Source: Verrucomicrobium spinosum DSM 4136 = JCM 18804 (GTDB lineage: Bacteria; Verrucomicrobiota; Verrucomicrobiia; Verrucomicrobiales; Verrucomicrobiaceae). From it: a DNA stretch of 64,000 nucleotides. Location: the NCBI RefSeq assembly GCF_000172155.1, contig NZ_ABIZ01000001.1, positions 3,939,105-4,003,104 of the forward strand, read 5' to 3'. The notes under the pieces are model-generated. The model had not been told where the DNA came from and did not search any database. It was given only the letters and a program-made list of their open reading frames with translations. This document shows positions 45,329-54,535 of the stretch, piece by piece (within the stretch, counting starts at the first letter, position 1; each line of letters opens with the position of its first letter). A program made the translations under genes and the position numbers.

Positions 45329-45811
45329 ATGGTAAAATTTGAAAGCATTCTTGCCGGGGGACAAACCGGGGCGCAGCGTGCCGCGCTGGATTGGGCGATC
45401 GCCCACAATGTGCCGCATGGTGGATGGTGTCCCAAGGGCAGAAAAGCCTTGGATGGTGTGTTGGACGCCAAGTACCAGTTGAAGGAAACGGAAAAAGATG
45501 TGACGATCGAGCGCACGGAATGGAATGTGCGGGATGCCGATGCCACGGTTGTTTTCACCTTCGCGGAAAAAGCCACTGGCGGAGCTCTGAAGTCGGTTAC
45601 TTTCGCCCGCAAACTGAAAAAGCCCTGTTTGCACCTGCACCGGGGCATTCTGGCCGGCTCTGAGAAGCTGGTCGCCTTCATGGACAAGCACCGCGTTCGT
45701 CGGCTGAACATCGCTGGTTCTCATGAGGAAAAGGAACCTGGCATCTATGTTTGGGTGACCTCCACCCTCGACAAGGCGGAAGGGATCATGATGCGAATGG
45801 GCGAGCTTTAA
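45329..45811 (+). CDS. Putative molybdenum-carrier / YpsA-like SLOG-fold protein
   Basis: 160 residues. The start SILAGGQTGAQRAALDWA is the nucleotide-binding loop of the YpsA/SLOG group, with HGGWCPKGRKA, a RTEWNVRDADATVVFT strand and a conserved PCLHLHRG segment. A characterised relative in the putative molybdenum carrier family (PF12694) suggests metal or nucleotide handling, but activity is not known. This gene has one of the few leaders with a GAGG-like run (GAGGTTAAG about a dozen bases before ATG). Standalone gene. Confidence 0.85.
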   Translation: MVKFESILAGGQTGAQRAALDWAIAHNVPHGGWCPKGRKALDGVLDAKYQLKETEKDVTIERTEWNVRDADATVVFTFAEKATGGALKSVTFARKLKKPCLHLHRGILAGSEKLVAFMDKHRVRRLNIAGSHEEKEPGIYVWVTSTLDKAEGIMMRMGEL

Positions 45812-45889
45812 GCTTGGCTGCCCTGCAGGACACCGTCTCCCAACATGGAGGCTTCAGAGAAGCTCTGGAGCCTTGAAGTGAGCTCCATT

Positions 45890-46207
45890 TCAGTTCGCCG
45901 CTTTCTGGCGGGCATAGGCAAGTTCCTGCCCGCCCATCCAGCGGTCCAGGAAGAAAGGCACCAGAGGCAGAAGGGAGGCAACGAAGACCAGCGCCGCCCT
46001 GAAGATGGGCCATTTGGCGGTCAGCCAAACTTGGAGCAGGGAAAGGCAGAACACCACAAACAGGGCTCCATGCACCCAACCCACGTACTTCACTGCCAGC
46101 GGCATGTGCCACACGTACTTCAGCGGCATGGCGATCCCCAGCAGGATGAGGTAGGACACAGCCTCGGCCAGGGCCACTTTGCGCAGCAGGGTGACAGGGT
46201 TTTTCAT
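45890..46207 (-). CDS. DUF3817-type integral membrane protein
   Basis: 105 residues from ATG 46207. Three to four hydrophobic helices (AEAVSYLILLGIAMPLKYV, WVHGALFVVFCLSLLQVW, FRAALVFVASLLPLVPFFLD). The EAVSYL...PLKY pattern at the start and the HG in the second helix fit DUF3817. No function is known for the family. It is 98 bases downstream of the PAP2-glycosyltransferase gene on the same strand. Confidence 0.8.
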   Translation of the reverse strand: MKNPVTLLRKVALAEAVSYLILLGIAMPLKYVWHMPLAVKYVGWVHGALFVVFCLSLLQVWLTAKWPIFRAALVFVASLLPLVPFFLDRWMGGQELAYARQKAAN

Positions 46208-46305
46208 GCTGCCGCCATACCGCACCCTCAGGCGAGGTTCAAGTGCTGCGCTCTTTTGCCGCACCTGGCGAACCGCGGCGGCCGATGGCCCATAAGCCGC
46301 AAGTT

Positions 46306-48474
46306 CTAGGGTTGACCAGTGAGTTGAGGGAAGGAGGGCTTCTTGCTGTAACAGGCAAAGAGCTGCACCACGCTGCATAGTTCTCCCCGGTGGCGGACCT
46401 TGAAGAGGCCAAGACTTTGCACGGACCGGAATTGCTGGGCAAGCTGCTTGGGTGGTTTGCGACGCCCCGATGTCTTCACCACGTAGATGGCATTCTCTCC
46501 CACACGGGCATCATAGGAGGGCCAGAACCAGTATTGGTTCTGGGGTTTCTCGGTGGCCAGCACATAGACCAGTTGATCTTCGGGAAGGAGTTTATGTGCC
46601 TCTGGTAGATAGAAGTTCAGCAGACTGGCCCGGCCGTAGTGATCAGCGATGACAAACACTGGCTGGCCTTCGACGGCAAGGTGCTGCCGGTGATCTTCAA
46701 CCAAGCGTGCGAGTTCGGAGGCTCCACGGACTCGAACGAGGGGGTCGTTTTTTTCTGTCAATGCCACGCCCAGGCCCTTGTGGAGCCATTGGGTCTCGTG
46801 GAGGAGGGTGACGACGGGCAGGCCCACCACGAGACCCGCGGTCAGCCATCGGGTGCCCCATCTGATCCCTGCGACATGACGCTCATGCCAATAGAGGATG
46901 GCGAAGAGAAAAAGCACGGGAGAGGCGGGGGCAATCCAGTTGGGCTGGGCTTTTCCATGGCAGGCCAGCGCGAGATAGAAGACGAAGACCGGCAGTGCAG
47001 TGCACAGAAGGAAACGCTGAAGAAGTGGCAGCCCCCGGGCGCGGACAAATCCCATGACGGCACCGATGACGGCGAGGAAGAAGACCGGATTCAAAAGTGC
47101 TGCTACGGAGCCCAGGAAGGCGCCTGCGTATTGAAAGCGCAATCCTCCCGGTTCCTGCAGCCCACCACGTTCACCCAGATGAACCAGGGTCACCCAGTCA
47201 TGCTGCTGATTCCACCACAAGACGGGCAGCAGCGCGATGATGTTCATGCCCATGGCCAGCCAGAGGCCCGGTCGTGTGAACTGTTTTCGCGCACTTGGGG
47301 TAAAGGCGGCATAGAGGAAAAAACCGGCCCAGAGGAACGGGGAGAAAAACTTGCTCAAAAATCCCAAGGCCATGGTCCCGCCGGTGAGCAACCACCAGCG
47401 GAGCTGATCAGTCTCCAGCGCCTGCCACATGGCCAAGGCGGACAGCGTGTAAAAGAACACCGTAGGGGCATCCACGGTGAGCAGGGTGGAACCCACTGCA
47501 AAAAACGGGGTGGCGGCAAAGATCGCGGTAGCGCAGAAGGCCGTTCTCTCGCTGGTGTGGCGGCGGAGAAAACTCCAAAGCACGAGTCCCAGCACGAACG
47601 CAAAGACAGGAGAGAAGAAGCGGACGCCAAATGCAGTATGGCCCCACAGGTGGGTGCCCAGCCATTGGATCCATGCAATGAGAGGAGGCTTGCTATAATA
47701 GGCCCAATCCAACCGACGGCTCCACATCCACTGGTATGCCTCGTCTTCGCTCAACTCGATCGTGTCTCCCGCGATGTAGAAGAGTCGTAAGATGAGCAAC
47801 AGGCCCAGCACCATCCAGGTGGCATGCCGCCACGTGAGTTCCTTGTCCTGCTCGGACAAGGAGACTCCGGAGGCGCAGGAATCACGGAACAAGTGGGGCG
47901 TGCGGTGCCACCATGCCGGGAAGATCCTGCGTCCCAAGGTGGACCAGAACCAGGCGGCAAATCCCGCCACGGCAAGCCCCGTCAGTGCTCCAAGCAGCCA
48001 TCCCGCCACCACATCAGAGGGATGATGAACGCCGAGGTAGATGCGGGAGTATCCTACGAGAAGGGCCATGGGGATGCCCAGCCAGCCTGCACGGCGGCAA
48101 AAGAGCCATACCACGATGGCGAGGGCACCCCAGGTGGTAGCATGACCAGACGGCATGGCCGTGAGTCCATGCCCGTTACCCGCAACCAAGCGCACGTCAG
48201 GCAGAGTCATCGCAGGACGGGGGCGCTGCCAGAACTCCTTCAACGGAGCGGCAACCCCATCTCCCGCCACCAAGGCTGCCAGCACCGCCACCATGACGAA
48301 CGCCGCACCCCGGCTGCGGCCTTTCTTCACGACGACGGATGCCAGGATGAGGAGCAGCGGGTAGAAGGCCTTGTTCCCGCTCAACCAGGTCATGAAGGGA
48401 TCCCAACCGGGACCGGCAAGGTCACGATTGATTAGATGAAACAACCAATGGTCCAGGTGTTGCAGAAAAGGCAT
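46306..48474 (-). CDS. PAP2 phosphatase fused to ArnT-like glycosyltransferase
   Basis: 722 residues, multi-span. Residues ~1-185 form a PAP2-type lipid phosphatase with its three motifs (KEFWQRPRPA, AMPSGHATTW, YSRIYLGVHHPSDVVAG). From ~210 a GT-C glycosyltransferase of the ArnT/PMT-like type follows, with the acidic loop ELSEDEAYQWMW and YYSKPPLIAWIQ, a dozen helices and a soluble C-terminal part after ~570. The fusion suggests that an undecaprenyl- or dolichyl-type sugar donor is used and the lipid phosphate recycled by the same protein, in lipid A or envelope glycan modification. Substrates are inferred from family only. Confidence 0.88.
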   Translation of the reverse strand: MPFLQHLDHWLFHLINRDLAGPGWDPFMTWLSGNKAFYPLLLILASVVVKKGRSRGAAFVMVAVLAALVAGDGVAAPLKEFWQRPRPAMTLPDVRLVAGNGHGLTAMPSGHATTWGALAIVVWLFCRRAGWLGIPMALLVGYSRIYLGVHHPSDVVAGWLLGALTGLAVAGFAAWFWSTLGRRIFPAWWHRTPHLFRDSCASGVSLSEQDKELTWRHATWMVLGLLLILRLFYIAGDTIELSEDEAYQWMWSRRLDWAYYSKPPLIAWIQWLGTHLWGHTAFGVRFFSPVFAFVLGLVLWSFLRRHTSERTAFCATAIFAATPFFAVGSTLLTVDAPTVFFYTLSALAMWQALETDQLRWWLLTGGTMALGFLSKFFSPFLWAGFFLYAAFTPSARKQFTRPGLWLAMGMNIIALLPVLWWNQQHDWVTLVHLGERGGLQEPGGLRFQYAGAFLGSVAALLNPVFFLAVIGAVMGFVRARGLPLLQRFLLCTALPVFVFYLALACHGKAQPNWIAPASPVLFLFAILYWHERHVAGIRWGTRWLTAGLVVGLPVVTLLHETQWLHKGLGVALTEKNDPLVRVRGASELARLVEDHRQHLAVEGQPVFVIADHYGRASLLNFYLPEAHKLLPEDQLVYVLATEKPQNQYWFWPSYDARVGENAIYVVKTSGRRKPPKQLAQQFRSVQSLGLFKVRHRGELCSVVQLFACYSKKPSFPQLTGQP

Positions 48475-48568
48475 GCGTACGCGAGTCCCGGACGGGGGCT
48501 GACTGTCCGGTGGAGGCGAGGCATGCTAAGTCAGGGGCATGACCAGAGAATGACATGGGGATAACTTT

Positions 48569-50023
48569 TCAGTTAGTCACCTTCTTCATGTTGCTATTGA
48601 ATCGCATTTCCACGGTGGTGCCTGCGCCTGGGGTGCTGCTCACAGACACGGTGCCGCCATGCAGTTGAACCACCGTTTTTACGAGTGCCAGCCCCAGGCC
48701 CACCCCGGCATCACCACCCTGGCTGCTGCGGGCCGAGTCCACGCGATAGAAACGATCAAACAGGCGGGGCAGATGCTCGGTGGCAATGCCCGTGCCGGAG
48801 TCGGCCACGGAGACAAGGCACATACCAGCCTCTCTTGCGATCATCACGGAGACCTTTCCTCCTGGCGGAGTGTGCCGGATTGCGTTTGAGATGAGATTGC
48901 CCAGTGCCATGCGCATGAGCGAGGCATCGGCCATCACGCAACCCTCCCCAGATGAGGTGAGCATCACCCCCTTGTCCTCAGCGAGTGCAGAGTAGAAATC
49001 CGCAACTTCCTCCGCCAGTGCAGCGGCATCCACCTCCGCCTTGGTGAGAGATGCTTCTGCATTGTCCGCCCGGGCGATAAAGAGGAGACTTTCCACCATA
49101 TGCTTGAGGCGGTCGTACTCCTCAAGATGCGTGGCCAGCGTCTGGCGGTAGTCTTCCTGGGCATGATCCCTGGAAAGGGCCAGGCTGGTGGAGAGCACGA
49201 GATTGTTCAAGGGCGTGCGGAACTCGTGTGCGACATCGGCGCTAAACTGGGACTGGCGCGCAAAAGCGTCGCGCAGGCGTTGCAACATGCGGTCAAATTC
49301 CCCGGCCATGGCCGCCAGTTCCCGGGGCCAGGGTTTGCCACCCAGTCTTTCATCCAGTCCCTCTGCTCCCACTCTCTTCATGGTGGAGGTGATTTCGCGA
49401 ACGGGTTCCAGACCGCGATGGGTCAGGAGCCAGGCTAGCAGGCCTGAGAGAGCGGTGCCTGTGGCCACCACCAGGATCAACTGAAGGCGCAGCTCACCCA
49501 ACCACTCCTCCAGATGCCTCACGTCCAGTGCCACATGGTAAACGAGTGGAGGTTTGGCAGGATCATGGGCCACCAGCGCGGCGGCCAGGAAGGACGGGAT
49601 GCCTTTGTTGGAAACATGGCGAGCCACCGCTGAGATGTTCCCATTCTTGGGTGCCGCGACCGGGAAGGCGGCGTCTTTCTCCACCAGATCGCTGAAGCCC
49701 GGTGTCTCCAGCAGTACTTTGCCTGTGTGGTCAAGCAACTGGCCGTAGTAGCGCTCCAGGGTGCGATGGGTGGCCGTGGAAAGAATGATTTCCTCTGCCT
49801 CACGGAGGCTCTCTGGAGCACGCTCCAACTCGTGCCTGAGGGTGTTCACGTGGTCTGTAAGCAGCTCGGCGTCTTCAATCTCAAAGCTCGTATAGAGCAT
49901 GTGATAGAGGAAGACAGCAGCGGAAGACATCGTGAACAGAGCCGCAAGCACGTAGCCCAACACCAAGCGCTCGGTGAGCCCAAGCGCAGGCCGACGGGGT
50001 GGGGCGGTATCAGGACTGTCCAC
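48569..50023 (-). CDS. Sensor histidine kinase, CusS-like
   Basis: 484 residues from GTG 50023, which overlaps the stop of the regulator gene by 14 bases. First transmembrane helix at about 20-42, a periplasmic sensor of ~140 residues, second helix (LILVVATGTALSGLLAWLL) followed by HAMP, then HisKA with His in DVAHEFRTPLNNL and HATPase with NLISNAIRHTPPGG, DSGTGI and GVGLGLAL. The order and short periplasmic part fit the heavy-metal sensor group, but the ligand is not clear. Paired with the OmpR-type regulator just upstream. Confidence 0.85.
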   Translation of the reverse strand: MDSPDTAPPRRPALGLTERLVLGYVLAALFTMSSAAVFLYHMLYTSFEIEDAELLTDHVNTLRHELERAPESLREAEEIILSTATHRTLERYYGQLLDHTGKVLLETPGFSDLVEKDAAFPVAAPKNGNISAVARHVSNKGIPSFLAAALVAHDPAKPPLVYHVALDVRHLEEWLGELRLQLILVVATGTALSGLLAWLLTHRGLEPVREITSTMKRVGAEGLDERLGGKPWPRELAAMAGEFDRMLQRLRDAFARQSQFSADVAHEFRTPLNNLVLSTSLALSRDHAQEDYRQTLATHLEEYDRLKHMVESLLFIARADNAEASLTKAEVDAAALAEEVADFYSALAEDKGVMLTSSGEGCVMADASLMRMALGNLISNAIRHTPPGGKVSVMIAREAGMCLVSVADSGTGIATEHLPRLFDRFYRVDSARSSQGGDAGVGLGLALVKTVVQLHGGTVSVSSTPGAGTTVEMRFNSNMKKVTN

Positions 50024-50690
50024 GATCTTCAAGGATGTAGCCCAAGCCCCGCTGGGTGTGGATGAGCTTGTTCTCAAACGGCTCATCCACCTTGCGACGC
50101 AGCCGGCCCATGGCCACATCCACTGCGTTGGAGTCGGTGGAAAAATTCATGTCCCACACCTGCTCGCAGATCGTCGTGCGGGAGAGAACCTCCCCCCGTC
50201 TGCGGGCCAGGAGGCTCAGGAGTTGAAATTCCTTGGCCGTGAGGTCGATAGGGTGTCGGCCGCGGCGTGCCTTCATGCGAGGCAGATCCAGCTCCAGGTC
50301 GCCGATCTTGATGATCTCCGCCGTGCGCACTGGACTGCGCCGCAGCAAGGTGCGGACCCGGGCGAGGAACTCCGTCCAAGCGAAAGGCTTAACCAGATAG
50401 TCATCTGCACCCAGCTCCAGCCCACGCACCCGATCGGGGACCGAGTCGCGCGCTGTGAGGAAGAGAACAGGCGTTTCGCAACCCTCGGTGCGGAGGTGCT
50501 CCAGCACATGCCAGCCGTCCCGGACAGGAAGCATGACGTCCAGCACGATGAGGTCGAAGGCGCTGTCCCGCGTCGCTTGGAGCCCCTCCTCGCCATCACC
50601 GGCCACATCGACCACGTAGCCCGCCTCCTGGAGCCCCTTGGCGAGGAACTCCCGGCTCCTTCGTTCATCTTCCACAATGAGGATGCGCAT
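50010..50690 (-). CDS. OmpR-family response regulator, CusR-like
   Basis: 226 residues from ATG 50690. Receiver with acidic pocket (LIVEDERRS), phospho-acceptor Asp in LIVLDVMLP, Thr in FLTARD and Lys in DYLVKPF. The winged-helix output domain ends with DSNAVDVAMGRLRRKVD and a TQRGLGYIL segment. The length and DVAMGRLRRK pattern match the CusR/CopR group. It is the first gene of the two-component pair and overlaps the kinase gene by 14 bases. Confidence 0.9.
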   Translation of the reverse strand: MRILIVEDERRSREFLAKGLQEAGYVVDVAGDGEEGLQATRDSAFDLIVLDVMLPVRDGWHVLEHLRTEGCETPVLFLTARDSVPDRVRGLELGADDYLVKPFAWTEFLARVRTLLRRSPVRTAEIIKIGDLELDLPRMKARRGRHPIDLTAKEFQLLSLLARRRGEVLSRTTICEQVWDMNFSTDSNAVDVAMGRLRRKVDEPFENKLIHTQRGLGYILEDRGQS

Positions 50691-50894
50691 GTTGTCAGCC
50701 AGAGTTAAGGGGCTGGGGGGCAATTCGTCAACGCCCTTCACGACCTGGAGGGATCTGCGACCCGACGGTCAAAGACGCATGCCCCTGTCGAGGTGTTCAC
50801 ACGCGATGCCTTCATGAACAAGATTTTAGATGAGCAGATCCCCGAATGTCCTGTCCCAACGTATTGACGGTTAACCTTTCAACACCACAACATC

Positions 50895-51332
50895 ATGTTT
50901 GAGATCGTAAAAAAAGGCGTTTATATGGGACTCGGGCTGGCCAGCCTGACCAAGGACAGGGTCCAGCAGTTTGCCGCCGATGTGTCTCGGGAGGCCAAAC
51001 TGACGGAGGAGCAGGGCCGCAAGTTCGAAGAGGAATTGCAGCAGCAGGTAGATGCTTCCAAGAGTGACCTGGAGACGGAAATCGACAAGCGTATCGATCA
51101 GTCGCTGGTGCAATTGGGGATTGTGAAGGCGGGTATCAAACGCACTGCAGGCCAGGCGGCCGACGGCATTCAAGGTATGGTGGACAGACGTATCGATGAG
51201 GTGCTCAGCCGGCTTAAGGTGGCCCGGCAGGAGGACATCGACTCGCTCAAGCAACGGATCGAACTGCTGGAGTCCAAGCTCCATGCGGCTCCTGGAGAAA
51301 CTCCCATTGTGCAACCAGGGTTCGAGAGCTAA
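50895..51332 (+). CDS. Phasin-like granule protein (polyhydroxyalkanoate regulator type)
   Basis: 145 residues, almost wholly helical and heptad-patterned. The start (FEIVKKGVYMGLGLASLTKD) and the charged coiled coil with DRVQQFAADVSREAKLTEEQG fit the phasin-like group of COG3937. Such proteins coat PHA or lipid bodies or bind membranes. It is ten bases upstream of the UbiB-type kinase gene, an arrangement suggestive of a shared lipid or quinone role. No PHA synthase is in the window. Confidence 0.75.
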   Translation: MFEIVKKGVYMGLGLASLTKDRVQQFAADVSREAKLTEEQGRKFEEELQQQVDASKSDLETEIDKRIDQSLVQLGIVKAGIKRTAGQAADGIQGMVDRRIDEVLSRLKVARQEDIDSLKQRIELLESKLHAAPGETPIVQPGFES

Positions 51333-51341
51333 TACCAGCCC

Positions 51342-53009
51342 ATGGAATTGAATCCGCTTGCGAAGCATCAGCGGGATTTCGGGCGGGTGGCCGAGATCAT
51401 GAAGGCCCTTGTGCGCTATGGACTGGCCGACTGGATGCGGCCTCTGCCATTCGCAAGCTTGCAGCAGTTTTTCACAAGTCGGGAAGGGGATGTCATTGCG
51501 GAAGCTCCCATGGCGGTGCGGGTGCGTCTCGTCCTCACGGAGCTGGGGCCTACCTTCATCAAACTGGGACAAGTGCTCAGCACCCGGCCAGACCTGATCG
51601 GTGTGGATCTGGCGGAGGAGCTGTCCAAGCTTCAGTCCAGCACCCCTCCCGATCCTCCAGACGCCATCCGCGAGGTCATCATAGAGGATATGGGCCGTCC
51701 TCCGGAGGCGATCTTTGCCACCTATGAGCCCCATGCCTTTGCCTCGGCATCGATCGCCCAGGTGCATCATGCCACCTTGCACACGGGTGAGGCTGTGGTC
51801 TTGAAAGTGCGCAAGCCCGGCATTGAGCGCAAGGTGGAGGCGGACCTCTCCATTCTGGCTTGGCTGGCGGAGATGTCAGAGGTGCATGCCCCACAGTCCA
51901 AGCAGTATGAACCGGTGGCGCTGGTGCGGCAGTTTGAGCGCACGCTCATGCACGAGCTGGATTTCAATCACGAGCGCCGCAATATCGAGGAATTTACCCG
52001 TCGGTTTGCCGGGGACCCTACGGTCCGTTTTCCCCGGGCCTATGCAGAATACTCCAGCAAGCGGGTGCTGACGATGGAGCGGCTTGACGGCATTCCCGGC
52101 AATGACCGGGAAAGCCTCCAGGCCTCTGGGGCAGATCTCAACGCCTTTGCCCTCCGCGGGGCAAACATGTACATGGCGATGATTTTCCGTGATTCCTTTT
52201 ACCATGCCGATCCCCACCCTGGGAACCTGATGCTGATGCCGGGTGGCGTGGTGGGAGTGCTGGATTGCGGCATGGCGGGTCGGCTGGATGAACGCCTGCG
52301 GGATGAGGTGGAGAATCTCGTGCTCGCCGTGGGCCAGGCGGACGTGCTGGCGCTGGCGGATGCGGTATGCCGGCTGGGCTCGGTATCGGCTGGTGCCGAC
52401 CATGATCAGCTGATTGCCGAGTTGTCTGACTTTGTAGCGGACTATGCTTCCCAGTCCATCAGCGAGCTCGACGTGAGCGAGGCCCTTTCATCCTTGACGA
52501 GCATCATCCGGCATCACCATGTGGTTCTGCCTCCCGGGGTTTCCCTGCTCTTACGCACCTTGGTGCTGCTGGAAGGCACGTCTCAATTGCTCAGCCCCAA
52601 GTTCAGCCTGGGCGAGGTAATCCAGCCCTTCTATCGGCGAGCCATCAAACGGCGGTTCGCGCCCAAACGCATGCTGCTGCGGCTCCAGCGCACCTTTCGC
52701 GACTGGGACCTGTTGTTTCAAGCACTGCCCCGGGACCTGGGAGACGCGCTTCAGCGCGTTCGTACTGGCAATTTCCAGGTGCATCTGGACCACCGGCACC
52801 TTGATCATGTCGTCAACCGGCTGGTCATGGGCATCATCATGGCCTCCATGTTCCTGGGTTCCTCCCTGCTCTGGAGCATGAAAGCACCGCCGGTGGTGTG
52901 GGACATCTCCATCTTCGGCGCTGCCGGGTATGTGATCTCCCTTTATCTAGGCTGGAGACTGTACCGGGCCATCCGTAAGTCGGGCAGTATTGACTCGAAG
53001 GACCCTTAG
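51342..53009 (+). CDS. UbiB/ABC1-family atypical kinase
   Basis: 555 residues. Diagnostic motifs: KLGQVLSTRPDLIG (KxGQ), an Ala-rich nucleotide loop in AFASASIAQVHHATL, VVLKVRKPGI with the Lys, DSFYHADPHPGNL as the catalytic loop and VGVLDCGMAG as the metal loop. Two transmembrane helices end the protein (LVMGIIMASMFLGSSLLW, FGAAGYVISLYLGW). UbiB relatives work as kinases or ATPases supporting quinone biosynthesis at the inner membrane. It directly follows the phasin-like gene. Confidence 0.92.
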   Translation: MELNPLAKHQRDFGRVAEIMKALVRYGLADWMRPLPFASLQQFFTSREGDVIAEAPMAVRVRLVLTELGPTFIKLGQVLSTRPDLIGVDLAEELSKLQSSTPPDPPDAIREVIIEDMGRPPEAIFATYEPHAFASASIAQVHHATLHTGEAVVLKVRKPGIERKVEADLSILAWLAEMSEVHAPQSKQYEPVALVRQFERTLMHELDFNHERRNIEEFTRRFAGDPTVRFPRAYAEYSSKRVLTMERLDGIPGNDRESLQASGADLNAFALRGANMYMAMIFRDSFYHADPHPGNLMLMPGGVVGVLDCGMAGRLDERLRDEVENLVLAVGQADVLALADAVCRLGSVSAGADHDQLIAELSDFVADYASQSISELDVSEALSSLTSIIRHHHVVLPPGVSLLLRTLVLLEGTSQLLSPKFSLGEVIQPFYRRAIKRRFAPKRMLLRLQRTFRDWDLLFQALPRDLGDALQRVRTGNFQVHLDHRHLDHVVNRLVMGIIMASMFLGSSLLWSMKAPPVVWDISIFGAAGYVISLYLGWRLYRAIRKSGSIDSKDP

Positions 53010-53469
53010 CCGGGTGAGGGGGGCGTCTTTGGGGGACAGGATTAACAGGATGGAATGCAGGGGATTTTTAGACGGAATTAACGGAATTTACAGAATTGGG
53101 TTGGGGCTTGGAGCTCGGGGAGCGCACGCATCTTGCGTGCTGTTTGCGGCATCTTGCCGCAAACGTCAGCATCCGATTGCCGTCGAGGCGTTGAGGGCGG
53201 CAGGGGCAAGTGGATGCTGTCGGCATCCCCACCTGATCATCCTCCGCGGTGGTACCCAGGGTCTCCGTCCACTTCGTGATCTTTGCCCCTGGGCTGGATT
53301 CGGTGGGCCCTTCAGGCCCAAGTCCGCTTCGGGAATGCTTCACACTGAGCCAGAGCTGGTTCCTTGGCGGCCACCCGCAAATGTGCATAGCTCGCTCCAA
53401 CTCCTCAGATCCTCTGGGTTCTCTGCGCCTCTGTGGTTAATTTAGAAGCGCTCTCCCTTCTGCAATTTC
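53010..53469. other. Intergenic region with repeat fragments
   Basis: 460 bases with no gene. It holds an AT-rich segment with near-repeated GGATTAACAGGAT and GGAATTAACGGAAT units (53038-53097), two TCT-loop hairpins (53124-53164) and a CTCTGCGCCTCTGTGG stretch (about 53420-53436). These look like dispersed non-coding repeats. Confidence 0.5.
53124..53164. repeat. Twin hairpins with identical GCA-TCT-TGC core
   Basis: GCACGCA/TGCGTGC (53124-53130 with 53134-53140) and GTTTGCGGCA/TGCCGCAAAC (53142-53151 with 53155-53164) are both perfect, each with a TCT loop. The shared core and tandem layout fit a REP-type element. Confidence 0.7.
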
Positions 53470-54453
53470 CTATTTCCCTTCACTCTGCCAGGTCGCCACA
53501 TCCTTGGCGAAGTAGGTCAGGATCAGGTCTGCACCGGCGCGGCGGATGCTGGTGAGGGTTTCCAGGACGATCTTCTTTTCATCCAGCCAGCCGCTGGCCG
53601 CGGCAGCTTTGATCATGAGGTATTCGCCGCTCACGTGATAGGCGGCCACGGGGAGGGGGCTGTGGTGACGGAGGCGGTAGATGACGTCCAGATAGGGGAC
53701 CGCGGGCTTCACCATCATGATGTCCGCGCCTTCTGCTTCGTCCAAGGAGGCTTCGCGCAATGCCTCCCGGGCGTTGGCGTAGTCCATCTGATAGGTCTTC
53801 TTGTCGCCAAACTTCGGGGCGGAGTCCAGCGCGCCGCGGAAGGGGCCGTAGTAGGCGGACGCATACTTGGCGGTGTAGGACATGATGGCCACGTCCTGAA
53901 AGCCGCCCTTGTCCAGCGCGGAGCGGAGGGCGGCCACGCGGCCGTCCATCATGTCACTCGGAGACACCATGTCGGCACCAGCAGTCGCATGGCAGAGGGC
54001 CTGCTTCACCAAGGCTGCAACGGTCTCATCATTGAGGATGCGTCCGTCGTCGGCGACCAGCCCGTCGTGCCCATCCGTGTTGTACGGGTCCAGCGCCACG
54101 TCCGTGATGACGGTGAGTGTGGGATGGGCCTTCTTGAGAGCCGCAATGGCCTTGGGCACGAGTCCCTTGGCATTCCAGGCCTCACGGGCGTCCTTGGTCT
54201 TCAGCTTGTCGGAGATTGCAGGAAACAACACGACGGCCGGGACCCCGAGCGCGTGAGCTTCACCGGCTTCCTTCACCAGACCGGCGAGACTCCACCGGGT
54301 ACAGCCTGGCATGGACTCAATGGGCTGGTCTGCGGTCCCAGCATGGAGGAAGAGGGGGTAGATGAGATGTGCTGCAGTGAGCTCCGTTTCCCGCACCAGA
54401 CCGCGGATGGCTTCGGTGCGACGATTGCGGCGGGGACGGATGGGGAGGTCCAT
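53470..54453 (-). CDS. hemB: Delta-aminolevulinic acid dehydratase (porphobilinogen synthase)
   Basis: 327 residues from ATG 54453. Both active-site lysines are visible, in SYTAKYASAYYGPFR and MMVKPA. The metal-site segment reads DVALDPYNTDGHDG, in which the zinc-binding Cys residues of animal-type enzymes are replaced, suggesting a magnesium-type enzyme. It condenses two 5-aminolevulinate molecules in tetrapyrrole biosynthesis. It is 82 bases downstream of cysS on the same strand. No other heme gene is in the window. Confidence 0.96.
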   Translation of the reverse strand: MDLPIRPRRNRRTEAIRGLVRETELTAAHLIYPLFLHAGTADQPIESMPGCTRWSLAGLVKEAGEAHALGVPAVVLFPAISDKLKTKDAREAWNAKGLVPKAIAALKKAHPTLTVITDVALDPYNTDGHDGLVADDGRILNDETVAALVKQALCHATAGADMVSPSDMMDGRVAALRSALDKGGFQDVAIMSYTAKYASAYYGPFRGALDSAPKFGDKKTYQMDYANAREALREASLDEAEGADIMMVKPAVPYLDVIYRLRHHSPLPVAAYHVSGEYLMIKAAAASGWLDEKKIVLETLTSIRRAGADLILTYFAKDVATWQSEGK

Positions 54454-54535
54454 GACAGTTGAGGACGAGGAAAACGGGCGCACTGAGGGAATAAACTCTG
54501 AGGGGTGTACAAAGAAAGCGGGTGCCAATGAGTGC

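Noticed and set aside
46639-47790. 383-residue rightward frame opposite the glycosyltransferase fusion
   Set aside because: Low-complexity shadow composition and no motif.
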